Assembly (NCBI GenBank): GCA_023897205.1
Contig: JAHWDD010000013.1
Span: forward strand, 248,001-312,000
DNA: 64,000 nt
Direction of reading: 5' to 3'
Origin: Exophiala sp. HKRS030
Taxonomy: Eukaryota > Ascomycota > Eurotiomycetes > Chaetothyriales > Herpotrichiellaceae
Within the stretch, counting starts at the first letter, position 1. Every line of letters starts with the position of its first letter. The notes under the pieces are model-generated. The model saw nothing but the letters and a program-made list of their open reading frames with translations. It was not told where the DNA came from and made no database searches. Below, piece after piece: positions 55,063-64,000 of this stretch. Made by a program: the position numbers and the translations under genes.

Positions 55063-58000
55063 ATCGCCTCCTTCTCATGCTTCCAGAAGCCACCGCGTTG
55101 CATCGCGATCTGAAGGCAGTCTTGTTCGAATCCGTTATCTATACTGATGTCTCCTCCAACCGACACCAAGTACTCGAGAGCTTCGACACACCAGTAATAG
55201 TTGGAGGTTGCGAGATGGTGAAGAGCTGTGGGTCCCGGCGTTGAACTGGAATCGTAATGTTGGTCTGGCGGATGTTCGGCCCTTGTGTTGACATCTAACC
55301 CATATTCGACAAGGAGCTTCAGCACGTCGAGGTTATTGGTCTCGCACCTGACTGCATAGTGCAAGAGCGTTTGATTGTACTGTCCGACCTTGTCCAGAGA
55401 ATCGTTCGAAAGATACCTGCTCATCATCCGGTCCCAACCCGAAAGTGCCATAATATGGAGAGGGGGCCCGCAGCTGATTGAATAATCCGGATTCTCAGGG
55501 CAACTGAACAGCAATTCAGGGTTCAAGCAGAGCAAGGAGTTCGTCGTAATATGATCCCATCTTCTGGAGGCATCGCATAACAGCTCTGTGAGTCGTCTGA
55601 TATCTCTACCTTGGATCATGGCTTCGATGCTCTCAGCGGGAACCTGATACTTAGTCCCGAGCCTCCATAAGACAGTCTCATTGATGTCTTGGGGATGGTG
55701 TGACCTATTAATGCCAGTGAGACCGACGGGCTTTGCCTGTGCAAACTTCTCGTCGATTTGCTCGCAAGCCAACTGAATGGGAATATCCTCTAGTGTCATG
55801 CCTTTGTAGCCCTTGTCATCAGCGCCCGCCCCTGCTGCCAACAACTCGAGGATTATATCGTGATTCTGGCGAGTCTCTAGCGGTGCGAGGCCCGAATAGT
55901 CGTCACTGGCATAAGTTGCCGCCACATGAAGCGGAGTCTGCCCTTCACCGTCCTCAATAGAATGACTTGCACCCGCCCTAAGCAGACTACGAACAGAGGC
56001 AAGTCTTCCAGCACACGCAGCGTAATGCAGAGCAGTTTTCCCCAGAGAATCTTGATGATCCAGTTTCTGACTGCTTCTCATGGCCTTCGCCAAGATCTCA
56101 ACCGAACTACATTGTCTCGCCTCTGCCGCAAGGTGAAGCGGTGTCTTGAGATCGTTGTTTATTGATGTCGGATCGGCCCCAGCCTCGAGGAGGGGTGAGA
56201 CGTGATATTCCCCAATACGACCTGAAGTGCCACTAACGAAGGCAGCAGCGTGGAGCGCCGTATTTCCATTCTTGTCCTTATCCTCAATATCGAAGCCAAG
56301 TTTCAGAAATGCGTGTATTGGCAGATTCTTTCCAACCATGTTGGGCGTGCATTGTCCATTCGCCCAGACGCGGTCAACATTCGATGCGCAGAGGTGCAAG
56401 CATGTCCGGCCATCGGTATTTCTGTGAAACGGAGAGGCACCAGATGAGAGCAAGATATCGATGGCTTCGAGACGATAACCATTTTCTTGTTTGTGTAGTG
56501 GCAAAGGCGATGTATTCCAATCCGCTTTGGCCAGCTCTATCAGTGCTGTGTTCCCTTGAAGGTCAATTGCAGAAGGGTCCAGACCAAGGGCCAGAAATCG
56601 TCTGAGCATGGAGACTTTTTCCCTGCAATTGTGAAATTGATTGACATCTGGAAATATTCCTGGCACGGACCCAACCGACGCGTGCAGAAGAGATCTTCCC
56701 CTGAAATCGTGTATATTAATATCGGCTCCAGCATCCAGGAGCATAGAAAGTTTTTGGGGCTCGCCGCGAAGGGTGCTGAGGAATAGGGCGGTCTCTCCGT
56801 TGTTGTCTTGAGCATTGATGTCGATCCGTCTCTCTTTCAACAGTCTCATCACGGCCGGACTTCCCAAAAGGGGACCATCTTTATTGATTTCATGCAGTAT
56901 TCCCTTGCCTTGATTATTTTTGGTGTTTGGATCAGCTCCGCTCTCCAGAAGAAGGTCGAAGACTGGATTATAGCATTCTCTCAAGCTCAGCATTAATGCC
57001 GAGTTGCCTTCCCTATCTTGTAAATTGACATCAGCTCCCGACTCGATTAGTGCCTTGACAACTTGAGTGTGATCCACATAAAGCTCACTCAGGAACGCGA
57101 GAAGCGGAGTTTTACCGTCCTTCCGCCGAGCATTGGGGTCTGCGCCGGCTCCAACAAGGACTGGGATATCATGAGGTGCTGAATTGTGTAGAGGCTCGTT
57201 TCCCATATTGTCGGACGCAGACGGGTTTGCTCCATGCTGGAGCAATAGACAGGTCATTTGAGACTGTCCGAAGGCCGCAGAGGCTTTATGGAGCGGCGTC
57301 TTGCCAGTCGAATCACGAATGTTAACATCGATCCCCGCCTTGAGCAACTCCAAGGCGATCTGCACTATGTCCTCTGTGTGAGCAAGATTTGAGTCGTTGG
57401 ATGTCTGTCTGTCCGCACACGCGTGTAGGAGAGATATCTCCGGTTGTAGGTCTTTGCTCCAGGTGCGTTTGGCCCTGAACATGAGTCCATAATCGGCACC
57501 ATGGCCCAAAAGAACCCTCACGACTGCTGCAGATCCACAGCTAGCAGCTTTGTAAAGGGGTGTATGTCCATGCTTATTCTTACTGTCAACAGGTATTCGT
57601 CCCCTGTCGAGTAGAATAGCGGCGATCTCAGCACGTCCGTATTTGGCGGCCCAATGAAGGGGAGTGGGATCGACACCGGTTTGCTTTAGGTCGTCGGGAC
57701 TCATATAGTCTAGCAGTGCCTGAACAACCCGAGTTTCACCTTTCTGAATAGCCAAACGAAGAGATTGTTTGTCCTTGATTTTTTTGTATGAGCAACACCA
57801 TGAGCCAGGCCGATCACACTTCGTAACCGGAGCTACAGGATCAATCGCTGCATTTAGAAGTAGTCTTACCGTCGAAACATGCCCACATTGGGCTGCATAA
57901 TCTAAAGCGGTAAGGCGAGAACTGCTATGAGCCTTGGGGTCACAGTGCTTCAACAAAAGCGCGACTGTGGCTGTATGACCCATTTCTGCAGCGTATGACA

Positions 58001-59786
58001 AACAGCTCCGGTTTTCAGTAGTCTCAACCGAGGCTGCAGATTCATCCATTCCCAGGAGGTGCTCCGCGTACGAGGTAAGCCCGAAGATGGCAGCAACGTG
58101 TAAAGCTTTGAAGTTTTGAGGAGCCCGACTCCACCCATGGCGGGCCAGCCAGAAGAAGTTCAGCCAGTTTCGGAGTAGTTGTTGTTTGATGAGCAGGAAA
58201 GAGTCAAGCGCTGCGAAAAGCTCATTGTCGCGTTTCCCATATACATGGACGTGCGTCGCCCAATTGTTTGCCGCATAGTCCAGGAATGGGAAATCTCTGG
58301 ATCTCTCTCTGCACTCATTTTTCCACCGGATCTCATCTCCTGCGAAACGCGAATCATTGTCCTCCAGATCGTGGTAGTCTGACTCCTCGTCCCAAGGAGT
58401 GAGGAACCAGCTGAACGACAGATACCGGAGACATACTGTGGAAATGACATAGTGTGCGTGATCCTGGGCAATAACAGGATACGTCAAATCCGCTCCCGGA
58501 TCATCCGCCGCGCGCCTCTGGTCGGTGAGATATTCTGTTAGAGAATAGTGGATGACTTGTACAGTTTCGTCGGGGAGAACCTCCAACAACGGTCCACAAG
58601 AGCGTCGAACTTCGGCTTTGGCTTCGGCTTGAGAAGACTGTACAGCTGATTCACCCTTTGGGATGTTCAGCACGTTGGCTAGTTCTATTAGTCGAAGAGG
58701 CCGCGTTGCGTGAGTAACCCAGCGAAGAATTGTCAGCTGTTGTTCCAACGATGTTCCAGTCCTCAGCCGGTGCTCGTTTAGAATGGACGCATACATATTT
58801 TCAACTCCTTTTGGTAAATCAGATAATGAGGACTTCAGGTATTCCCTTCCCAACTCGTGACTCTTCACCAACAATTCATCGATTGCAAGCCTCGCGTAAA
58901 GAAAGAGCCCATTGCTAAGTCTGCAGATCATGTCACCTAACTGTCGTCGACCCTCTTCGTCTAAATCGAAGAAGTCGAACGAGTGAAGACGGGATCTCAC
59001 GAACGTGGCTATATCCCCTTCCGTATTCTGACGACTAAGCTTGACCTTTGTGTATGTGCCTTTTGTGAGAACCTGTTCAGCTGCAGCAAGCTGCCGGGTG
59101 GCTACCAAGGTTTTCACGGCCGAGGGCTTGATGTGAGCAAGCTCGATGATCCTCGCATAAAACCCTTCATTGCCTGACGCCAGTTCATCTAGACCATCGA
59201 TGATACAGTAGACTCTGTTCATGCCGGATATAGTGGAAATGAAGATCTGCCACAAAGAATCAAATGTCAACGTGGAAATACTTGGATGATGTGTCATCTC
59301 CGTCGTCAGCTGTCCTGTAAGAGAAAGTGAGTATGAAAGTAGTTGGCTCAGCCAATCGCGAATCAGAGAAGCAGGGCTCTTGTTGCAATCGATGGTTCTG
59401 CGGATGAAGAAGTACAGGACTGGGGTGACATTATCCACGAGCTGTTCGATTACGCTCGAGGTCACGACGGACTTGCCACTCCCTGGGATGCCTTCAAGCC
59501 AAAGAAGACTTTTTACCGGAGAACTGTACCAATCTTGAAAAGCTTGCCTCTCTTGTAGCCATTGACAGGTGCCAGCTGTGCGCGTTGCAAGATGCTTTTT
59601 GAGATCACAAGAATCTGAGCTGTAATCCGATGGACAAAGCCATGCCCGCAGTTTGTCAATTGTCTCCGTCGAGACTTCTCTGAATGTCAGCGGAAGACTG
59701 CACAGCATGCAAGATCTGGTAGAACTCGCCTGTGCTTTCTCCAGCGTTCTGATTCCCGATGAGAACGTAGTCATCGGACAGCTCAT
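55020..59786 (-). CDS. NACHT-ankyrin (NLR-like) protein, frame broken before the last repeats
   Basis: The frame from ATG 59786 gives 1588 residues. After ~90 N-terminal residues comes a NACHT NTPase: Walker A GIPGSGKS (99-106) and Walker B VYCIIDGLDEL (192-202). A winged-helix-like segment follows (LRWVTHATRPLRLIELANVL). From about residue 560 there are some 20 or more ankyrin repeats (TPLHWAAKYGRAEIAAILLD, NTALHAAAF and others). Fungal NLRs of this kind are candidate heterokaryon-incompatibility or immune receptors, the ankyrins acting as sensor. The last 14 residues (from IWPWSRR) are out-of-frame junk: the ankyrin array resumes in the next phase at about 55,074. There is an alternative ATG at 59808 in a different phase, so the true N-terminus is uncertain. 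Confidence 0.85.
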   Translation of the reverse strand: MSCPMTTFSSGIRTLEKAQASSTRSCMLCSLPLTFREVSTETIDKLRAWLCPSDYSSDSCDLKKHLATRTAGTCQWLQERQAFQDWYSSPVKSLLWLEGIPGSGKSVVTSSVIEQLVDNVTPVLYFFIRRTIDCNKSPASLIRDWLSQLLSYSLSLTGQLTTEMTHHPSISTLTFDSLWQIFISTISGMNRVYCIIDGLDELASGNEGFYARIIELAHIKPSAVKTLVATRQLAAAEQVLTKGTYTKVKLSRQNTEGDIATFVRSRLHSFDFFDLDEEGRRQLGDMICRLSNGLFLYARLAIDELLVKSHELGREYLKSSLSDLPKGVENMYASILNEHRLRTGTSLEQQLTILRWVTHATRPLRLIELANVLNIPKGESAVQSSQAEAKAEVRRSCGPLLEVLPDETVQVIHYSLTEYLTDQRRAADDPGADLTYPVIAQDHAHYVISTVCLRYLSFSWFLTPWDEESDYHDLEDNDSRFAGDEIRWKNECRERSRDFPFLDYAANNWATHVHVYGKRDNELFAALDSFLLIKQQLLRNWLNFFWLARHGWSRAPQNFKALHVAAIFGLTSYAEHLLGMDESAASVETTENRSCLSYAAEMGHTATVALLLKHCDPKAHSSSRLTALDYAAQCGHVSTVRLLLNAAIDPVAPVTKCDRPGSWCCSYKKIKDKQSLRLAIQKGETRVVQALLDYMSPDDLKQTGVDPTPLHWAAKYGRAEIAAILLDRGRIPVDSKNKHGHTPLYKAASCGSAAVVRVLLGHGADYGLMFRAKRTWSKDLQPEISLLHACADRQTSNDSNLAHTEDIVQIALELLKAGIDVNIRDSTGKTPLHKASAAFGQSQMTCLLLQHGANPSASDNMGNEPLHNSAPHDIPVLVGAGADPNARRKDGKTPLLAFLSELYVDHTQVVKALIESGADVNLQDREGNSALMLSLRECYNPVFDLLLESGADPNTKNNQGKGILHEINKDGPLLGSPAVMRLLKERRIDINAQDNNGETALFLSTLRGEPQKLSMLLDAGADINIHDFRGRSLLHASVGSVPGIFPDVNQFHNCREKVSMLRRFLALGLDPSAIDLQGNTALIELAKADWNTSPLPLHKQENGYRLEAIDILLSSGASPFHRNTDGRTCLHLCASNVDRVWANGQCTPNMVGKNLPIHAFLKLGFDIEDKDKNGNTALHAAAFVSGTSGRIGEYHVSPLLEAGADPTSINNDLKTPLHLAAEARQCSSVEILAKAMRSSQKLDHQDSLGKTALHYAACAGRLASVRSLLRAGASHSIEDGEGQTPLHVAATYASDDYSGLAPLETRQNHDIILELLAAGAGADDKGYKGMTLEDIPIQLACEQIDEKFAQAKPVGLTGINRSHHPQDINETVLWRLGTKYQVPAESIEAMIQGRDIRRLTELLCDASRRWDHITTNSLLCLNPELLFSCPENPDYSISCGPPLHIMALSGWDRMMSRYLSNDSLDKVGQYNQTLLHYAVRCETNNLDVLKLLVEYGLDVNTRAEHPPDQHYDSSSTPGPTALHHLATSNYYWCVEALEYLVSVGGDISIDNGFEQDCLQIAMQRGGFWKHEKEAIWPWSRRCLITGLT

Positions 59787-59808
59787 CTTCGACACAGTGG
59801 CTAGCCAT
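59656..59808 (-). other. Alternative N-terminal frame of the NACHT-ankyrin gene
   Basis: ATG 59808 opens a 50-codon frame (MASHCVEDELSDDYVLIGNQ...) overlapping the NACHT frame in another phase. Its composition looks natural. If it is the true start, a second frame change or an unrecognised intron must join it to the NACHT frame near 59,690. Confidence 0.35.
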
Positions 59809-60161
59809 AATGGGGAATGAGATGATCAACCTTTTTCTCTACCCTTTACAAAGAGGGTATTGAATATAGCTACATGCACTCGGAAGCAAATTAGGAGCAT
59901 GAATATTCATGTGTTTTCCATGTGGCCCCCGAATTGTAATGCACAGGGGGCAGGAAGCGGGTATGTCTCCAGCCGATCAAAGGGTGGCCCTAATCCAAAT
60001 CGTACTCGTAGCTTAGCTTGAAAAGCGACCTTTGGGAGAACTCCTGGCAAGAATAACCAAACACAGAAGAGACCGGAACCGGGCCATTCCGCGCATCTGA
60101 AACGTCCGGAACCTGGAACCCGAGGGCCAAAGTATGGATCCCTGCAGGCTCAAGGCTGTGC
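59809..60161. other. Intergenic, NACHT-ankyrin promoter
   Basis: This 353-nt stretch lies upstream of the NACHT-ankyrin gene. It contains GGAACC/CCGGAACC-type repeats near 60,075-60,125. No gene is seen. Confidence 0.4.
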
Positions 60162-60611
60162 TCACATGATGCCCGATCCTCCGGGCATCATGGTCGAGCG
60201 GTGCCAGTTGCAGAATGCAGGAGGCTTAGGGGGCTCTGTGCGAGCTGGGGAAGATCGACGGCGACGACGCTCTTGTGACCTTGATTGGTATCGAGGAGAC
60301 TGAGAGCTTTTCTCTCCTGAGTGATTACTCTCACATTGAGAGCATATAGTACTTCTGTGTCGCGACTGCTGGGGAGTGACTGGTTGTGATTGCTCAGAGA
60401 CCATTGATGTGACAGCTTGAGGTTCTACTGATTTTTGAGGAGAGTGAGAATAAGAACCATGATTTATCAATCGATGGTGACTCCAAGGAGAGCGAGAGCG
60501 TGAACGAAATCGATATCTTGAGTCTCTTTTCAAGAAAGAACGTTTCCTCTGATTATCCGTGAATCCTCCGAGGATATATTGTGATTTTGAAGTCTTGAAA
60601 AATCCTCGAAC
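60162..60611 (-). pseudogene. Arg/Ser-rich ORF remnant at the edge of the AT-rich block
   Basis: An open frame without ATG runs from a likely splice acceptor (CTCAG, exon start 60611) to TGA at 60162, about 149 codons. It encodes an SR-rich stretch (RYRFRSRSRSPW, SQERRRRRSSPARTEP) and ends PPAFCNWHRSTMMPGGSGIM. A 64-nt intron (60612-60675, GTATGT donor and CTAATC branch site) would join it to a short piece reading QILKKVNSVSL before stops and AT-rich DNA take over. Composition and the C-x-W-H end suggest a retroelement Gag-like remnant, but I do not recognise the family. Confidence 0.35.
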
Positions 60612-60998
60612 CTGAGAAATACTGAATGATTAGCAAACTGAACAACTTTGTACCCAGACCTTGGTGGAAACATACCAGAGAAACAGAATTCACCTTCTTT
60701 AGAATCTGGGTCACTATTAAAAGACTAACTAAAGGATTATTTTAAAGAGAAAGGGCGAAGAGAACCTTAGAGCGAGACTATTCACTAACCTAGCCGGACA
60801 TAAGTAATTATTCTACCTAATATGCGTTAGAATAAACACTAGGATAAGCCATCATAATATAATCGTAAATAACTGTATAATTTGTTTATACTAGTTACTA
60901 ATGCTCTTAGTCTAGAAGTATAGGTATTACCATGAAATGAAAGGCTCTAGATCGTAAAGTCTTTATTATGAGAACTATTATTAGTGTTATCTTCTATG

Positions 60999-61365
60999 TA
61001 GACTGCGTAATGGGTAGGGTAGGGTAACTTATTAAGAGAGTCTTACCCTACCTATATACCCATTAGGGTTTTTTTAAATTAAGTACCCTACCCATAGGTA
61101 CTCACGCGGGTTTAGGGTAGGGTTTAGGTAATGCTAAGATACCCTAAAGTCTATAAAAAAGTAAAACATTACTAAAAATAGTAATAATTTATGTAATAAT
61201 TTAAAATTTCTCTTAAATAGATACCTATTAAGGTTTTAGGTACCTATAAGAAAAGTCTTACCCTATCTATAGATACCTATATATTAAAAAGTTATACTCT
61301 ACCCTACCCATTAAGGTTAGGTTTTAGGTTTTAGGTTTAGGTTACTCTACCCATTATATAGTCTA
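60999..61365. mobile_element. hAT-like MITE with 8-bp target duplication
   Basis: The left end TAGACTGCGTAATGGGTAGG (60999 on) is mirrored at 61365 by TAGACTATATAATGGGTAGA read from the other strand; the differences are transitions. The flanks are CTTCTATG (60991-60998) and CTTCTATA (61366-61373), an 8-bp direct repeat with one G/A change. An 8-bp duplication with TIRs fits hAT-type non-autonomous elements. The interior has GGGTA/TACCC and TTTAGGT runs but no reading frame. Confidence 0.75.
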
Positions 61366-61944
61366 CTTCTATAGCTTAAGTAGAAGACTTAATTAGATTA
61401 ATTTACATGGGATTTCTTTTCTTACTAATTATAGGGAGTTAATTTAAGCTTTAGGTTTAGGTCGCTAGTATTAACGAAATAATATAGTAATATATAGTAA
61501 GTAGAAGTCTCTTAACTAATTAATAACTATAACTAGGAAAGAGAGCTTTTTACTTTATATCTTATTAGGACTTTATATATATTTAATAGGCTTAATTATC
61601 TGATTTAAGGCCCTTTAGAGACGCGAAAGATATTAGTGTTACGAATTAGCCTATAAGTAAACCGCGAATATAGCTATAATAATAATTTATAAAGTAAAGT
61701 AATAGATTAAATAAAGGTAGCCTACTAAGAAAGAATAGCTATTATATAATTTAAACTAGTGATCTTAGTGAAATTAGTCTAAATTAGTAACTCTTAATAC
61801 GTTATACACTAAGAATTACTAAGATAAATTAAGATATATTAAGATATATATATATAATTACTTTATAGCTTTACTATATAGTTAACTTAATTTATAATTA
61901 TACCTATACATTTTTAGCTATAATTACTTTACTTCTAGTATATT

Positions 61945-62413
61945 TATTAAGAATAGTTTATAGACTAAATAAAGTAATAATATAATAATAATAAGTCTTT
62001 TTATCTAAGTACTTTAATTATAAAACTTAAAGTATAAAGAAGAGAAGTTCCTTTATAGAAAGTATATAATAATTATATAGCTCTCTTAAGTTCTTTTAGT
62101 GTTATTATTATGAGTAAATAGAATAGAGAATAAATAATATCTTAAGACTTTACGCTAAGTATACCTACTAAGCACGTAACACTAAGAGAACTTAGGGAAA
62201 CTATATAACTATTATAGGCTTCTCATATAAGGAACTTCTTTTCCTTATACTTTAAGTTTTTATAACTAAAGTACTTAGATAGAAAGATCTATTTTTATTA
62301 TATTATTACTCTATTTATTCTATAAGCTATTTTTAATAGTTATATACTTAGTAAGTATACTTAGTATAGAGTTTTAAGATATTATTTATTCTCTATTTTA
62401 TTTATTTATAATA
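61945..62413. mobile_element. ~235-bp RIP-mutated MITE, copy 1, split by copy 2
   Basis: The left part is 61945-62105 and the right part 62339-62413. Together they align with copy 3 at 63442-63679. The ends are imperfect inverted repeats (TATTAAGAATAG... and ...TATTTATAATA). Flanking pentamers ATATT (61940-61944) and ATATC (62414-62418) could be a 5-bp target duplication with one C/T change. Confidence 0.75.
62106..62338 (-). mobile_element. MITE copy 2, inserted in reverse inside copy 1
   Basis: This 233-bp segment is the reverse complement of the same element. GTTAT precedes it (62101-62105) and follows it (62339-62343), matching a single GTTAC in copy 3. This is a nested insertion with a 5-bp duplication. 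It is less mutated than copy 1 and more than copy 3. Confidence 0.78.
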
Positions 62414-62511
62414 ATATCTCTCTTTTCCTTAGCTTTTTATCCTTAAAAAGTAATGTATATTATTAAGTATTCTTATTTATTTTATATAGATTCTAAATAT
62501 TTATAATAGAA

Positions 62512-62570
62512 TAGTTAATATAGTTAATATTTATAACTTATAGTTAATATTTATAACTTATAGTTAATAT
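62512..62570. repeat. 20-bp tandem repeat
   Basis: TAGTTAATATTTATAACTTA occurs twice exactly (62521-62540, 62541-62560) with partial units on both sides. Confidence 0.85.
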
Positions 62571-63441
62571 AAAAGTGAGTTAAAGATAGTTAAATTAGAT
62601 TTAGTGCGTTATTAAACTATATATATTATTAAATTATATAGTACTTTAATATAAATATTAATCTTTAGGAGTTAAGGTAGCTTATATTAATAAGGTTAAA
62701 TACTATATTATAACTATAAGTAAGATATAAATAGAAGGTTTCTAAGGTAAAAGAAGTAATAAGTAATCTTTTAGGCCATTATAAAGGAGATAAGATTTAG
62801 TTTAGTTTAATAGCTAAGCGCGAAATTAGAAGGATAGCGAAATTTGTTAAGGTAATAAATCTATATATATAATAACTTACACATTAATAATAATATTATA
62901 AAATCTATATTCTTAATTAATTAATACTTAAATTAAAGAATAGTATAATTTAACTTAGACTCTTATTTAATAATTTTATAACTATAGTACTTAAGTTAAG
63001 ATATCACTAACTCTAATATATATTAAAGGAGTGACCTAGGAATTTTAAGAAATTCTTTTCGCTATTATAGAAGGGTTAAGAAGTTATATAATAAGTAATA
63101 AATAAAATCTATAAAAATATGGCTTCTAGGGGATAAACTTTAGCATTAATATCTAAGGGAAAGCTATATATTAGCTAGGCTTAAATATATATAGTAGTTA
63201 GACTTAAATATATACATTCGCTAGGTTCGGACATATATGCTTAAAGAGCGCCCTTAAAAGAACGCTAACTCTACTTAACTCTTATATAGAAAAGATTCGT
63301 AGTCTTTCTAACTTCTTAAGCTATAGTTAAGAGCTACTATCTATTTAAAACAGAAAATTTCATGATATAAAGTATCTTATAGTTTCTAAACACTCTTTTT
63401 TAGCCATAAACTCTATATAATATAATACTTAAAATTATGTT

Positions 63442-63679
63442 TATTAGGAATGGCCTATAGAATAGATAAAGTAATAACACAATAAAAATAGGTCTTTCTA
63501 TCTAGGTACTCTAGTTATAGAACTTAAAGCATAAGGAAGAGAAGTTCCTTGTGCGGGAAGCCTGCAGTAATTATGTAGTTCACCTAAGTTCTCTTAGCGT
63601 TACGTGCTTAGTAAAGTACGCTTAGCGTGAAGTTTTAAGATATTATCTATTCTCTGTTCTGTCTACTTCTAACATAATG
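63442..63679 (+). mobile_element. MITE copy 3, least mutated
   Basis: The third copy, about 238 bp, keeps C and G where the other copies have T and A (for example GTGCGGGAAGCCTGCAG against ATAT-rich versions). It serves as the best approximation of the original element. No clear flanking duplication is seen. Confidence 0.75.
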
Positions 63680-64000
63680 ATTAGTATTAAAAGAAATAAG
63701 GTAATTATATAGAGAGAAATATATATTAAACAGATTAAAAGGTAACTATACCGCTTTAAATCTATAATATTTTACGTGCTAAGACTTATAAAGACTATGT
63801 TAAAGTATTATTACCTTAACACTCTTTAAAGGCCTCTAGCTACGTAATTATATTATTACGAAGTGCCCTAGTATAACCTAATACACTCTTTAATACCTAT
63901 ATAGTCTGATATCCCCTTAAACCCCTTAATAAATAATAAGTTCTTTAATAATTATCACATTATTAGAAATATAATAAATGCCGAAATCATTCCTAAAGAT

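Larger units (their letters stand above)
60700..64000. other. AT-rich, TpA-rich block, probably RIP-mutated repeats
   Basis: From about 60,700 the sequence becomes overwhelmingly A+T with abundant TA steps and stop codons in every frame, and it continues to the window end. Related element copies inside differ almost only by C-to-T and G-to-A changes. That is the signature of RIP, which mutates duplicated DNA in many Pezizomycotina. No gene is supported here. Confidence 0.85.

Noticed and set aside
61009..61345. GGGTA/TTTAGGT runs resembling telomere repeats
   Set aside because: The runs fall inside a TIR-bounded element with an 8-bp flanking duplication and are not a perfect TTAGGG array, so a true telomere or interstitial telomere is not supported.
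1..64000. tRNA, rRNA, CRISPR array or prophage
   Set aside because: I looked for B-box-like GGTTCGA sequences and short spaced direct repeats. The few GGTTCGA matches lie in coding DNA or lack a cloverleaf, and a CRISPR is not expected in a fungal genome.

Overview
The window is nuclear DNA of a filamentous ascomycete (Pezizomycotina). The gene set is typical of that group: an ambient-pH sensor PalH, two Zn2Cys6 regulators, an RNA-dependent RNA polymerase, a NACHT-ankyrin (NLR-like) protein and Ser/Thr-rich secreted proteins. Introns are short (43-89 nt) with GTAAGT/GTATGT-like donors and CTAAC/CTGAC branch sites. A Eurotiomycete (perhaps Chaetothyriales) is my guess; no marker in the window fixes the order. 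Exon joins below were read by eye from splice sites and frame, and every multi-exon model sums to a whole number of codons.

Layout. 1-6 kb (all minus strand): a truncated F-box protein, a secreted berberine-bridge-type flavin oxidase and a UPC2-like zinc-cluster regulator. 6-16 kb (minus): palH, a large War1/Aro80-like zinc-cluster regulator with a degenerate 54-bp tandem repeat in its promoter, and a UVRAG/Vps38-like autophagy and endosome subunit. 17.9-24.3 kb: a secreted CAP/PR-1 protein, ESCRT-III Vps2 with a 6-nt first coding exon, and the mitofusin Fzo1. 26-36 kb: a Ptc1-like PP2C phosphatase, an alternative NADH dehydrogenase, mitochondrial ribosomal protein uL15m and a GT90 (CAP10-type) glycosyltransferase. 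36-43 kb: the rRNA methyltransferase Spb1, divergent from an RNAi-type RdRP. 44.3-49.6 kb: one 1757-residue mucin-like secreted protein ending in three divergent copies of a six-cysteine module. After a 4.2-kb gene-poor stretch comes a NACHT-ankyrin gene whose repeat array is broken by a frameshift.

From about 60.7 kb to the end the DNA becomes extremely AT-rich and TpA-rich with no usable reading frames, as expected of repeats worn down by repeat-induced point mutation (RIP). Inside it I resolve two families of short non-autonomous elements. One is a ~367-bp element with terminal inverted repeats (TIRs) and an 8-bp flanking duplication (hAT-like). The other is a ~235-bp element in three copies, one inserted in reverse inside another.

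Most genes are housekeeping and do not form one pathway. Several concern membranes and organelles (PalH, Vps2, Vps38, Fzo1, NADH dehydrogenase); PalH and Vps2 are linked by established knowledge, since PalH signalling uses ESCRT-III. The observations I rate highest are the inverted ~124-bp fragment of SPB1 just beyond its own 3' end (hairpin potential beside an RdRP gene), the triple cysteine module, the nested RIP-mutated elements, the frameshifted NLR, and a perfect 20-bp inverted repeat in the gene-poor stretch.
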